Shown here piece by piece: positions 49,973-59,405 of a DNA stretch of 64,000 nucleotides. The notes under the pieces were generated by a model, which was not told the DNA's origin, searched no databases, and saw nothing but the letters and a program-made list of their open reading frames with translations. This stretch comes from Defluviitalea raffinosedens (lineage in GTDB: Bacteria; Bacillota; Clostridia; Lachnospirales; Defluviitaleaceae), in assembly GCF_016908775.1 (NCBI RefSeq), contig NZ_JAFBEP010000002.1, positions 208,272-272,271 of the forward strand, in the 5' to 3' direction. The number at the start of each line of letters is the position of its first letter. Position 1 is the first letter of the stretch. The translations under genes were made by a program, and so were the position numbers.

Positions 49973-51702
49973 TAATATACTTCAGGAATTTCTATAATAA
50001 CTTTCGTTCCTATTCCCTCCTTTGTATCAATCAATAATCCATACCTCTCCCCATAGTACAATTTGATTCTGTTATTTACATTATTTAACCCCACCGTACT
50101 AAATTTGTTTATATTCTTTTCTTCTTTAAATATGTTCTCTAATATCTCGGGACTAATACCTTTACCGTTATCTTCCACAACAATTCTTAGAACGTCTTCA
50201 TAAGGATAAGTATAAATTTTTATATGCAATTTCTCCTCACGTTCATCATCTATGCAATAAATCAATGCATTCTCCACAATTGGCTGCAGGATGAGCTTAG
50301 GAATCATAACTTTACGATACTTGTCCTCGATTTCATATTCTATAAGAAAATCTTGATTAAATCTCAACCTTTGAATTAAGATATAGTTTTTCACATATTC
50401 TATTTCTTCCTCCAAAGTGATCATTTTTTTACCCAAACTGATGCTGACCCTAAGAAGTTTTACCAGCGCTACGATGGCATTACTAATACTGTATTCTCCT
50501 TTGATCTGGGCCATCCAGCGAATTGTATTCAAAGTGTTATACAAGAAATGGGGATTGATCTGCGCATGCAAAACTTCTAATTCAAGTTCATTCTTTTGCT
50601 TTTCTGAATTAACGACATCTTCCATTAAACCTTTAATTTTAGAAACCATGCGGTTAAACTTATCTCCTAACTCAGTAAACTCATTATTTCCTTTTACATC
50701 AACATATACTAAAAAATCTCCTTTTTCTACTTCTTTCATTTTTTTGATAATGTCTCTTATAGGCTTAGTAATGGCTGTTGAAAAATAATAGGCACTGCCG
50801 GTAGTTATCAAAATAAATATAATACCTGCGATCATAACATCTTTTTGCAGTTTTCGAATATCTGCATACAAATCACTCTTAAGAATCGTCTTGACTAAAA
50901 TCCACTTTCCTTTATTGCATGGGGAATAAATAGCTACTTTGTCTTCTCCATTTTCCTCATATTCTACATAGGAGCGATTTCCTTCCATAAAAATTTTATC
51001 TATGATAGCCTTTATGTAAAAATAATCCATTGCCATATTGCCAGATTGGCTAATCATTTGACCATCAGCAGTGCATATGAATACTTGACTTCCATCCTCA
51101 GCTAGCCCGTTATAAATTTCTCTAAGCACCCATTCGTCCAGATCTATTGTCATATATCCCAGTTCTTCCAGAGAATTTACATCTACTATTTTTCTGTTGA
51201 GAGAAAAGCAATTTCTCTTAATAACACTGGATAGAACTTTAATATACCTTTCTTTTGTAGGCAGCCAAACAACTTCTCCACTGCTGTTTTTTAGCACTGC
51301 TTTGGGAATAATATTAACACCATTCCTTTTTTCAGATCCGGCATAATAAAATTCTCCGTGAATCATTACATAAATTCCATCAATGTCGTCTCTGGATGAA
51401 AAATAACTTCTTAATTTATTTTCTAGTTCTGCCCTATTTCCTATTCTCATCAATTCTGAAGATTCGTAATTCAAAAATATGGAGTTAGAAAATTTCTCAA
51501 CATCATTCAATACATAATCGATATTGGAAGCAGCTGTCTTTACCGATTGCCTGGCTGTATCTGTATATTGTTTAATAATTAAACTATATACATAATAAAA
51601 AATAACTGAAAATATGATAAAGGGCACTATGGAAAAGGTAATGGTCGCAATCAAAAGTTGATTTTTTAAACTATTTCTGTATTTTTTATTAATCTTTTTC
51701 AT
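49972..51702 (-). CDS. YesM-type sensor histidine kinase
   Basis: 576 residues. An N-terminal helix (~17-40), an extracellular sensor region (to ~285), a second helix (DVMIAGIIFILITTGSAYYF) and a HAMP linker (ITKPIRDIIKKMKEVEKGDF). The His_kinase domain has the YesM/LytS H-box LHAQINPHFLYNTLNTIRWM, and the ATPase has IVENALIYCIDDE and NGKGISPEI. All look intact. It signals to the neighbouring YesN-type regulator. Confidence 0.93.
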   Translation of the reverse strand: MKKINKKYRNSLKNQLLIATITFSIVPFIIFSVIFYYVYSLIIKQYTDTARQSVKTAASNIDYVLNDVEKFSNSIFLNYESSELMRIGNRAELENKLRSYFSSRDDIDGIYVMIHGEFYYAGSEKRNGVNIIPKAVLKNSSGEVVWLPTKERYIKVLSSVIKRNCFSLNRKIVDVNSLEELGYMTIDLDEWVLREIYNGLAEDGSQVFICTADGQMISQSGNMAMDYFYIKAIIDKIFMEGNRSYVEYEENGEDKVAIYSPCNKGKWILVKTILKSDLYADIRKLQKDVMIAGIIFILITTGSAYYFSTAITKPIRDIIKKMKEVEKGDFLVYVDVKGNNEFTELGDKFNRMVSKIKGLMEDVVNSEKQKNELELEVLHAQINPHFLYNTLNTIRWMAQIKGEYSISNAIVALVKLLRVSISLGKKMITLEEEIEYVKNYILIQRLRFNQDFLIEYEIEDKYRKVMIPKLILQPIVENALIYCIDDEREEKLHIKIYTYPYEDVLRIVVEDNGKGISPEILENIFKEEKNINKFSTVGLNNVNNRIKLYYGERYGLLIDTKEGIGTKVIIEIPEVY

Positions 51703-51706
51703 ATTA

Positions 51707-53188
51707 TTAATCCCTTTTACTATATTTTTCCCAATCTTTCTCTATTAACTGGGCCGTCTCTTCCGGAGTCAAATCATCTTTAATCATATTGTAAAGATTG
51801 TCTATCATAATTTTTTCAAAAGAATATACATTTCGGTATTTAGGTCGATAATACGCATTTCGTTCCTTTTGTGCAAAAATCGAAGCATAAGCATGGTCTA
51901 TGTATGCCATATAGGATGCCTCAATTAATCTGTATAATTCATTTCTGGAAGGCATATTGCCTCCCTCTTTATCCAAAAGCACTTTCATTTGAACTTGAGG
52001 AGAAGTGGCCCATACGATAAACAGCCAGGCCGCTAATTTTTTTTCTTCACTTATGTTGGCATTGATTCCTATTCCTGAACCGCCATATATATTGGCACTT
52101 CTTACAGCACCATAAGGTAAAATACTGTATCCAACCTTTCCTTTAACTTTGGAAAGAGATTCATTTTCCATAATCGCAGCATTTTCGTCCCAGTTGATCA
52201 TCATAGCAACTTTTCCCTCTGCAAAAAGCTCAGCTAACTCACTCCAGTTGATTCCTTCTATTCCAATGGGAGATAATGAAACAAATCTTTTATAAATCGA
52301 CAGGGCTTCTCTGAATTGAGGAGTATTCACTGTAAGTTGATAGGGATTGTCCCTCCCTAAGGTATTTACATTCTGGTCTGCAAAATAATCCGCTCCATAA
52401 GCACTCATAATGTTTGAAAACTCACAGTATATTGAATTGTGTTCTGCTGACATAGATACACTGCTGTATTGTATTTCTGACTTAGGCACATTTTGATCAA
52501 TCCATTGGGCAACTTCAATATATCTCTCCCAGGTAAAACTGGTGCTTCCGGGAACAGGATTGTAATTCAAATCTGAAATCATAGCATTCTTATATTTTTC
52601 AAAAATATCTTTTCGGTAATAAAAAATCATTGAAGTTGTATCAAAAGGAATTGCATACAGTTTATCCCTATCTATAAAATAAGAACAAATATCCACGTAA
52701 TTCTTGTTAAAACTTTCGATTCCTCCTACAAGATGTGGCAGCTTAACATTATTTTCAAAAGTGTTTAAGTCTTCTAATTGGCTGCTAAACCGAGTTAAAA
52801 ATTGATAAGGATCTATATAAAGCAATTCATATTGAGAGCTCTTAGATATAAATTCCATATTCATTCGTTCTACCAAGGTATCAAAATCCATACTGCGGAT
52901 ATTTACATGAATGCCTGTCACTTCAGTAAATTTTTCAACTTCTTTCATAAGTACACTGGCGTTGATATTGTTTTCTACTAAAAAATTCAATACTACTCCT
53001 TCGCATTGCCTCCAGTCAAAATCCTTTGGTGCCATCACTGGAGTGTATATACTGTTTTTTTCGCCAAAATATTGTGGAACCATTTCTATCTCTAGTGTCT
53101 CTGTAGTTTCATTATTATGCTGACAAACATCATACATTATGATCACTAAAAATACGATTATAGTTACTGTAAGTACGACTTTTTTTAT
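51707..53188 (-). CDS. Extracellular solute-binding protein (SBP_bac_1-like), initiation codon apparently lost
   Basis: Coding continues upstream of the first GTG/ATG (53144-53146) as KKVVLTVTIIVFLVIIMYDV, a signal-type hydrophobic segment, up to a run of eight G. Where ATG is expected the bases are ATA (53186-53188: TTATTATAAAAAAAGTC), so either ATA/ATT is used or the ATG is mutated. The mature ~460 residues resemble family 1 solute-binding proteins (VTGIHVNIRSMDFDTLVERMN, AIPFDTTSMIFYYRKDIFEKY, GKVAMMINWDENA). It lies 4 bp before the YesM kinase and is likely a sensor subunit for it, as in XylFII-LytS-YesN systems (analogy). Confidence 0.75.
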   Translation of the reverse strand: MKKVVLTVTIIVFLVIIMYDVCQHNNETTETLEIEMVPQYFGEKNSIYTPVMAPKDFDWRQCEGVVLNFLVENNINASVLMKEVEKFTEVTGIHVNIRSMDFDTLVERMNMEFISKSSQYELLYIDPYQFLTRFSSQLEDLNTFENNVKLPHLVGGIESFNKNYVDICSYFIDRDKLYAIPFDTTSMIFYYRKDIFEKYKNAMISDLNYNPVPGSTSFTWERYIEVAQWIDQNVPKSEIQYSSVSMSAEHNSIYCEFSNIMSAYGADYFADQNVNTLGRDNPYQLTVNTPQFREALSIYKRFVSLSPIGIEGINWSELAELFAEGKVAMMINWDENAAIMENESLSKVKGKVGYSILPYGAVRSANIYGGSGIGINANISEEKKLAAWLFIVWATSPQVQMKVLLDKEGGNMPSRNELYRLIEASYMAYIDHAYASIFAQKERNAYYRPKYRNVYSFEKIMIDNLYNMIKDDLTPEETAQLIEKDWEKYSKRD

Positions 53189-53263
53189 AATAACCCCCCC
53201 CTTATAAAATAGCCCCTATATTACAAAATAATTTCCACAATATAAACTTATCCAAATATAACA

Positions 53264-53409
53264 AAAAAAGTATCAGCATATTAATAGCTCCCCAACTGTC
53301 AAGCTTAATGGGTTATCAAACCATTCAGTTGGAAAACCATTTAAGAGAACCTCCTTTAAGAAACGAATTAATTGTTTCCTATCGATTCTCTATATACTGA
53401 TACTTTTTT
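53264..53409. other. Inverted-repeat-bounded element, structured RNA or MITE-like
   Basis: An 18-position outer stem with one mismatch pairs 53264-53281 with 53392-53409 (AAAAAAGTATCAG...). Inside are two domains: AGAGAA/TTCTCT (53344-53349/53386-53391) enclosing GAAAC/GTTTC, and CCAACTG/CAGTTGG (53292-53298/53326-53332) enclosing AATGG/CCATT. On the minus strand AAAGGAGG (53350-53357) precedes a 9-nt spacer and an 11-codon ORF (MVFQLNGLITH) ending in TAA. It lies between rlmB and the binding-protein gene and follows both T-rich termini, so it may be a terminator too. Confidence 0.6.
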
Positions 53410-53427
53410 CTTATATTACTATTCATT

Positions 53428-54180
53428 TTACACAAAATACTTTTGCCGTACAACCTCATACATCAATATTCCGGCAGCTACAGATGCATTTAATGAAGTA
53501 ATCTGCCCATACATGGGGATTTTTACTGTAAAATCACATTTTTCTTTTACAATTCTGCTGACACCTTCTCCTTCATTTCCGATTACCAGAGCAATTGCCC
53601 CTTTTAAATCTGTCTGATACATTGGCTCTCCATCCATGTCAGCACAGGCAATCCATATTCCTTTCTCTTTGAGATCTTCGATTGTACGAGCTATATTGGT
53701 AACCTTCGCAATTGGTACATATTCTATTGCCCCCGCTGAAGCTTTCGCAACAACGGCACTGAGCCCCGCTGATCTCCTTTTTGGAATAATCACACCATGG
53801 GCACCGGAAATATTGGCGGTTCGTACAATAGCGCCCAAATTATGAGGATCTGTAATACCATCCAGTATGATGATAAAAGGCTTTTCCCCTTTTTCTTCAG
53901 CTTTTTTAAGAATATCATCCACTTCCGCATACTTGTGGGCAGATGCAAAAGCTATGACTCCCTGATGCTTCTTGGTTTCCGACAGCTCATCCAATTTAGA
54001 CTTTGCAACGGTTTGCACCACAATTCCCCTGTTTTTGGCTTCGGCAATAATTTTTTTAATAGAACCTTCCACATTCCCCTGCTGAATTAGAATTTTATCT
54101 ATGTCTCTTTCCGATTTTAGTGCTTCTAATACGGCATTTCTTCCCTCCAGGCGCAAATTATCTTCTTCAAATGTTTTCAT
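53428..54180 (-). CDS. rlmB: 23S rRNA 2'-O-methyltransferase RlmB (TrmH family)
   Basis: 250 residues. N-terminal substrate-binding domain begins LEGRNAVLEALKSERDID; the SPOUT catalytic domain has ILDGITDPHNLGAIVRTANI, IALVIGNEGEGVSRIV and IPMYGQITSLNASVAAGI (knot motifs 1-3). It methylates G2251-type guanosine in 23S rRNA. Starts behind AAAGGAG. Confidence 0.93.
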   Translation of the reverse strand: MKTFEEDNLRLEGRNAVLEALKSERDIDKILIQQGNVEGSIKKIIAEAKNRGIVVQTVAKSKLDELSETKKHQGVIAFASAHKYAEVDDILKKAEEKGEKPFIIILDGITDPHNLGAIVRTANISGAHGVIIPKRRSAGLSAVVAKASAGAIEYVPIAKVTNIARTIEDLKEKGIWIACADMDGEPMYQTDLKGAIALVIGNEGEGVSRIVKEKCDFTVKIPMYGQITSLNASVAAGILMYEVVRQKYFV

Positions 54181-54251
54181 GTAAAAACTCCTTTCATTTT
54201 GCTCATAATAAATACTGTATTCAGTTATTTTGCTGCAAAGGATGTATTATT

Positions 54252-54890
54252 ATGACCAGCATCAATGCTCACTATATCAAAGAACAAATTTTAAAAAGTA
54301 CTTATCCGGTCGCGTTAACCGGAGCAGGCATAAGCGTAGCCAGCAGCCTGCCTACTCTTACCAAGGATTATCGAGGCATTCCAATAAAAAAAATCATGGA
54401 AAGATCCTTTTTTGAGAAAAATCATCATACTTTTTATGATTTTTATCGCGAAATTCTCCGCTGGAAAAATTGTAGCCCGAATGCAGCCCATTATACACTT
54501 TCTAAATATAATGTTTCAATCATTACTCAAAACATAGACGGACTACATCAAAAGGCCGGAAGCAAAAACGTACTAGAAATCCATGGAAACCTTAACTTTC
54601 TCTTCTGTGAAAGTTGTAAGAAATATTTTCCCTTTCATCTAGCATACGATCAAAAGCTTCCGACCTGTCCTGAGTGTCTTAGTATTCTAAAGCCTGATAT
54701 TGTGCTTTATGAAGAACAAATTCACCATTGGGAAAAAGCCGTCATGGAATTTAGAAAAGCCGATTTGGTTCTGATCGTCGGAACCAGCCTCAAAGCTTTT
54801 CCTGCTAATCTGCTGCCATCTATTGCTGCCAAACGAAATGTAAATACCATCATCATCAATGAACATTCAGACCAACTGCTTAACTTTTAA
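54252..54890 (+). CDS. Sir2-family protein with atypical NAD motif
   Basis: Start at ATG 54252 behind AAAGGATG; the longer frame upstream overlaps rlmB. 212 residues, short for a sirtuin. Sirtuin features: ALTGAGISVASSLP, ITQNIDGLHQKAG, catalytic histidine in VLEIHGNL, zinc cysteines FCESCKKY and CPECLSILKPDIV, and VLIVGTSLKAFPANLLP. The usual SGIPDFR after GAGxS is replaced by SSLPTLTKDYRG, so NAD binding or activity may differ. Divergent from rlmB. Could be a deacetylase/deacylase or a degraded paralogue. Confidence 0.85.
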   Translation: MTSINAHYIKEQILKSTYPVALTGAGISVASSLPTLTKDYRGIPIKKIMERSFFEKNHHTFYDFYREILRWKNCSPNAAHYTLSKYNVSIITQNIDGLHQKAGSKNVLEIHGNLNFLFCESCKKYFPFHLAYDQKLPTCPECLSILKPDIVLYEEQIHHWEKAVMEFRKADLVLIVGTSLKAFPANLLPSIAAKRNVNTIIINEHSDQLLNF

Positions 54891-56494
54891 TTCTTTAAAA
54901 GTTTTAATTTTTTAAAGATAATCGCCAGTTTGTCTCCTTTTGGAAGCATCTTGAAATCTTCTTCTTCAATGGCCCCTGTAAAAATAAGAATAAGAACATA
55001 TACCAATACTCCTACGCAGACAGCTGCCAATGTGGAAATGCTGTTTCCCATAAATCTACTTATTAACTTATAAAAAGCCAGAGTAATGCCTGCCATAACC
55101 GCAGCAGATATTGTCGGCTTCAATATTACATGAACAAATTTCAACTTAAACTCTCCATATTTTCTAACCGCCAAATAATTTAAAACAGCAAAAATACCAT
55201 ACCCAACAATTGTTCCAATAGCTGCCCCATTGATTCCCAAAGATCCCGGAACTAAAAAATAATTAATAATTCCTTTCCCTACGGCTGCAGCAACTAAATT
55301 AACAACTGGTACATAGAAATGTCCCATGCCTTGAAGAATGCCTGTCAATGTTTGTCCTAACATAACAAAAATCAAACTGAGACTCATGACGGCCAGAACT
55401 TCTGCTCCTTCATTGTATTTTCCATAAATCAAACTCATAGCTGGCTGCGCCAATACGCATAATCCAGCTGCAGAAGGAAGTCCAAGCAAAAGTGCAAATC
55501 TTGTCCCCAGCTCTATTTTATCATGAAGTTCTTCTCGATCCTTTTTTTCTACTGCTTCTGCAGTGGCCGGAACTAATCCTACAATAAGCGCCATTCCCAA
55601 AGCTAAAGGAATGCTAATAAAAGTAGATGCCTTCCCCATCTGTCCAAATAAATCTACCGCTTTAAGCCTTGGTACACCAGCATCCAGCAGTCTTCGTACA
55701 ACGGATGCAGAATCTACCCAATTCATAACCGAAAGAATGGATGCTCCTATAGAAATGGGGAATGTAATTGCAATAACTTCTTTTGATACGTTAAAGAAGG
55801 ATAATTGCTTACTATTTTCCTTTGATTGATTAACCTTTTCTAAAATTTGCCTTCTTCTTTTTAAATAGAATATGGCAAGAATAACCGATCCCATAATACC
55901 GCCGGCTGCACCTCCAAAAGCTGCTCCTCCGGCTGCAATTTCAACGCCATACCCAAGTCTCATAAAAAGATATGCCGCGCCCAACCCTATTATGGTTCTT
56001 GAAAAACTTTCTGCTATCTGAGAGGTAGCCGTTGGCATCATATCCTGCATTCCCTGAAAGTATCCTCGAAATACCCCCATGATCCCTATAAAAATCGGAC
56101 TAAACGCAAGTCCCCACAAGGAATACTTTGCACCTTCCACCCATCCCTGGGTATAAATAAGCCAGTCTGCTCCAAAAAACATAAACAGTGAAACTGCTCC
56201 GGTCAGAATGATCAATAATAAAAGTGTATATTGAAACACTTTATGGGCTTCATAATACTTTTTGTGAACCAAATTCCCGGATATGATTTTGGATACAGCT
56301 GATGGAATGCCCACATAGGAGATCGCGGTCATCATCGTATAAATGGGATAGGGCATTTGATAATAGCCTAGTCCGGTATCTCCAATCAAATGTGTCAATG
56401 GTATCCTAAAAAATGCGCTTAAAATCTTTGCAATAATTCCTCCGATAGAAAGAATAATTGCCCCCTTAACAAATTTTTTTGCATGCTCAGACAT
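54887..56494 (-). CDS. Polysaccharide flippase, SpoVB/MurJ superfamily
   Basis: 535 residues with about 14 helices. Motifs: AIILSIGGIIAKILSAFFRIPL at the start, GYYQMPYPIYTMMTAISYVGIPSAVSK, and GLVPATAEAVEKKDRE. This is the MOP-superfamily class containing stage V sporulation protein B and lipid II flippases. It likely moves lipid-linked envelope or cortex precursors. Its 3' end overlaps that of the sirtuin gene by 4 bp. Confidence 0.9.
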   Translation of the reverse strand: MSEHAKKFVKGAIILSIGGIIAKILSAFFRIPLTHLIGDTGLGYYQMPYPIYTMMTAISYVGIPSAVSKIISGNLVHKKYYEAHKVFQYTLLLLIILTGAVSLFMFFGADWLIYTQGWVEGAKYSLWGLAFSPIFIGIMGVFRGYFQGMQDMMPTATSQIAESFSRTIIGLGAAYLFMRLGYGVEIAAGGAAFGGAAGGIMGSVILAIFYLKRRRQILEKVNQSKENSKQLSFFNVSKEVIAITFPISIGASILSVMNWVDSASVVRRLLDAGVPRLKAVDLFGQMGKASTFISIPLALGMALIVGLVPATAEAVEKKDREELHDKIELGTRFALLLGLPSAAGLCVLAQPAMSLIYGKYNEGAEVLAVMSLSLIFVMLGQTLTGILQGMGHFYVPVVNLVAAAVGKGIINYFLVPGSLGINGAAIGTIVGYGIFAVLNYLAVRKYGEFKLKFVHVILKPTISAAVMAGITLAFYKLISRFMGNSISTLAAVCVGVLVYVLILIFTGAIEEEDFKMLPKGDKLAIIFKKLKLLKN

Positions 56495-56510
56495 GTAGTA
56501 ACCTCCAACT

Positions 56511-56966
56511 CTATTCTTCGACCTTTTGTTCTTCCATTCCCAGATTTATTAAATAGCGCAGCCGGTCGATTTGTCCATCCAGATATAGATAGCCGCAAAG
56601 AGCTTCAAGCCCCGTTGCATGTTTATAATCCAATAAATCAGCGTTTTTGGGAACACTGCTTGATTTTGCATTTCTGCCTCTTTTAAAGATCGCTTCTTCC
56701 TCTTCTGTAAGATAGTTTTTTATTCTATGATACATGTTGGCTTGAGCTGAGGCATTAACATACTCTCGTACTGCTTCGTGGAGTTTATTCACAGGCGCAT
56801 TGCCTTTTGAGACAATCTCCGTTCTGATAATTAATTCAAATACAGCATCTCCAATATATGCCAAAACCAGGGGGGAATACTCCCTGGGTTTGACACATTT
56901 TATTTCTATAGATTTATGTTCATCTTCCAGAAATTTTATTATATTCGAGTCGTTTTCCATCTTCAA
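56511..56966 (-). CDS. mrnC: Mini-ribonuclease III
   Basis: 151 residues, an RNase III catalytic domain without a dsRNA-binding domain. The signature YSPLVLAYIGDAVFELIIR is followed by GRNAKSSSVPKNADLLDYKHATGLEALCGYLYL (metal-binding acidic residues; shown as two parts). It matures 23S rRNA in Firmicutes. It follows cysS by 10 bp, the standard cysS-mrnC order. Confidence 0.95.
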   Translation of the reverse strand: MKMENDSNIIKFLEDEHKSIEIKCVKPREYSPLVLAYIGDAVFELIIRTEIVSKGNAPVNKLHEAVREYVNASAQANMYHRIKNYLTEEEEAIFKRGRNAKSSSVPKNADLLDYKHATGLEALCGYLYLDGQIDRLRYLINLGMEEQKVEE

Positions 56967-56976
56967 TCTCCATTCA

Positions 56977-58374
56977 TTATAGCCTTTTCCATCTTACTCC
57001 CTGAGGGGTATCTTCCAAAATAATTCCTTTTTCTTTTAAGGCATCACGAATTTGATCCGCCAATGCCCAATTTTTTGCTTTTCTTGCTTCTTGTCTTTCC
57101 TGAATGAGCTTTTCTATTTCTTCATCCAACAAGTCATTTTCTTGTTTTTCAAGCAATCCTAAAATATTGCTTAGCTCTATTATCTTCTTTTTTACTACGG
57201 AAGTAAAGGCTTTTGAGGAATTGCCATTAATGTGTGTGTTAGCAAAGCGAACCAGTTCAAAAATAACCGATACTGCATCCGCCGTATTAAAATCATCTTC
57301 CATAGCCTCTTCAAACTTCTTAACAAAAACTTCTAATTCTCCCGACAGTTGAATCTCCTCTTCTGTCATTTCTTCTGTAGCAGAATGGTTAACAATATGA
57401 TCCAGATTGATCACTGCATTTTTTATTCTTTCTAAGCCATTTTGCGCTGCCTGTAAAAGCTCTCTGCTGAAATTAATAGGACTTCTGTAGTGAGCGCTTA
57501 ACATGAAGAAACGGATCACTTCATAAGGAAATTCCTGGGCCACTTCTCGTAAAGTAAAGAAGTTGCCTTTGGACTTTGACATTTTCTTATTGTCTACATT
57601 GATAAATCCATTGTGCATCCAATATCTTGCAAATGGCTTGCCATTGGCCGCTTCACTTTGAGCAATTTCATTTTCATGATGAGGAAAAATCAAATCTTCT
57701 CCCCCTGCATGGATATCGATTGTATCCCCAAGATATTTTTTAGCCATAGCAGAGCATTCTATATGCCAGCCAGGTCGTCCATCACCCCATGGACTTTCCC
57801 ATGAAGGTTCTCCTGGCTTCTTGGGTTTCCATAAAACAAAGTCCATAGGATGCTTCTTATCTTCATTAATTTCGATTCTTGCTCCAGCTTCCAAATCTTC
57901 CTGATTTTTATGAGATAATTTTCCATAGTCTCTATAAGCCTGGATGTCAAAATACACCGTACCATTTACTTCGTAGGCAAAACCTTTATCCATAAGTGTT
58001 TGGATCATGCTTATAATTGCTGGCATTTCCTGAGTAACTCTGGGATGAACCACAGCTCTTTTTATATTAAGGCCATCTGCGTCTTTCAGGGTTTCAGCTA
58101 TGTATTTTTCAACAATTTCTATCGCAGTTGTATTTTCTTCGTTCGCTCTTTTTATGATTTTGTCATCTACATCTGTGAAATTTTGGACATAGTTTACTTT
58201 ATATCCTTTGTATTCAAAATATCTGCGAACTGTATCAAAAATAATATACGGCCTCGCATTTCCTATATGAATATAATTATATACAGTAGGACCACAAACA
58301 TACATTTTGATTTCCTTAGGATCTAAAGGAATAAATTCTTCTTTTTGCCTTGTTAAGGTATTATAAATCTTCAT
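56977..58374 (-). CDS. cysS: Cysteinyl-tRNA synthetase
   Basis: Start at ATG 58372-58374 behind GGAAGTGGG, giving 465 residues. Motifs: [20 protein letters not shown] (HIGH-like), zinc Cys/His residues, [12 protein letters not shown] region as [14 protein letters not shown], and MSKSKGN (KMSKS). It charges tRNA-Cys. Overlaps the end of cysE by 14 bp; the T-box upstream governs both. Confidence 0.97.
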   Translation of the reverse strand: MKIYNTLTRQKEEFIPLDPKEIKMYVCGPTVYNYIHIGNARPYIIFDTVRRYFEYKGYKVNYVQNFTDVDDKIIKRANEENTTAIEIVEKYIAETLKDADGLNIKRAVVHPRVTQEMPAIISMIQTLMDKGFAYEVNGTVYFDIQAYRDYGKLSHKNQEDLEAGARIEINEDKKHPMDFVLWKPKKPGEPSWESPWGDGRPGWHIECSAMAKKYLGDTIDIHAGGEDLIFPHHENEIAQSEAANGKPFARYWMHNGFINVDNKKMSKSKGNFFTLREVAQEFPYEVIRFFMLSAHYRSPINFSRELLQAAQNGLERIKNAVINLDHIVNHSATEEMTEEEIQLSGELEVFVKKFEEAMEDDFNTADAVSVIFELVRFANTHINGNSSKAFTSVVKKKIIELSNILGLLEKQENDLLDEEIEKLIQERQEARKAKNWALADQIRDALKEKGIILEDTPQGVRWKRL

Positions 58375-59029
58375 GTTTCCCACTTCCTTCCATTATTTTT
58401 TCCAACTGTAACAATCTTTTTTCCAATTCTTCAACCTGATGTCTTAAGCCGCAGATTTCCATTTGTACAGGATCCGGCAATTTTACCTGATCTAAAGTTT
58501 TGTTGGGATCGACTTTTTGATTATCTCTCCTCACAATTTTTCCCGGAACTCCTACACAAGTACAATTTTCGGGCACCTCGCTTAATACTACAGTTCCTGA
58601 ACCTATACGAGAATTATCTCCTACTTTAAAGGGGCCCAGTATTTTAGCTCCTGCTCCTATCATTACATTATTTCCTATAGTAGGATGTCTTTTACCTTTA
58701 TCTTTTCCTGTTCCTCCTAAAGTAACTCCCTGATAGATGGTAACATTATCTCCGATTTCACAGGTTTCACCAATGACAACTCCCATACCATGATCTATAA
58801 ACAATCCTTTGCCTATTTTAGCACCAGGATGGATTTCTATACCTGTTATCCACCTGGATATTTGCGATATTAGTCTTGCTAAAAAATACCGCTTATGATT
58901 GTATAAATAGTGGGCAACCCTATGAAACAGAACAGCATGGAAACTGGGATACAAGAAAACTTCTGCAGTCATTTTTATTGCCGGATCCCTTTCTTTAATT
59001 ACATTGATTTCATCCCTAATAAAACCCAT
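58361..59029 (-). CDS. cysE: Serine O-acetyltransferase
   Basis: 222 residues. Helical N-terminus ([22 protein letters not shown]) then left-handed beta helix with hexapeptide repeats ([44 protein letters not shown] as separate pieces). The C-terminus [14 protein letters not shown] is charged. It makes O-acetylserine for cysteine synthesis. First gene under the T-box. Confidence 0.95.
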   Translation of the reverse strand: MGFIRDEINVIKERDPAIKMTAEVFLYPSFHAVLFHRVAHYLYNHKRYFLARLISQISRWITGIEIHPGAKIGKGLFIDHGMGVVIGETCEIGDNVTIYQGVTLGGTGKDKGKRHPTIGNNVMIGAGAKILGPFKVGDNSRIGSGTVVLSEVPENCTCVGVPGKIVRRDNQKVDPNKTLDQVKLPDPVQMEICGLRHQVEELEKRLLQLEKIMEGSGKHEDL

Positions 59030-59057
59030 AATTCATGCACCTCCCATTTTGCTACAC

Positions 59058-59280
59058 AAAAAAACTCCATCTCCAATCAGAGACGAAGTTTATCCGCGGT
59101 TCCACTCTGTTAAAAGCTTTCGCTTTCACTCGAAGCATGATAACGGTTGCCACCGTAATGGACTACTATTATTTCATCCATGCAGCTCCAGGATGCACTT
59201 CATTCTATTGCACATATAAAACCGCTCTCAGCTTATGCGATTTCTCTCTGTAAAGGCAATAAAACTACTCTTCCTATCAT
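59058..59280 (-). promoter_or_regulatory. T-box leader, probably cysteine tRNA specific
   Basis: On the minus strand the T-box sequence AGAGTGGAACCGCGG (59094-59108) is intact and a terminator (ACTTCGTCTC.../GAGATGGAGT, then TTTTTT) follows at 59062-59090. Stem I contains GAAGTGCATCC; TGC is a plausible cysteine specifier codon, in agreement with cysE-cysS downstream. The specifier position was not folded in detail. Uncharged tRNA-Cys should favour antitermination. Confidence 0.92.
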
Positions 59281-59405
59281 AGCTTTTAACAAATTTTACT
59301 AATTATATAAATTATTTTATTCATTTAGCCTAGTAATGTTATCATTTCTTTCTGAATAATTCAAGAGTATTTATTACATATAATTTTGGCTTTCATAATT
59401 CGCAA

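Noticed and set aside
53264..53409. T-box or known riboswitch at the inverted-repeat element
   Set aside because: No GGTGGNACCGCG box or other class signature is present.
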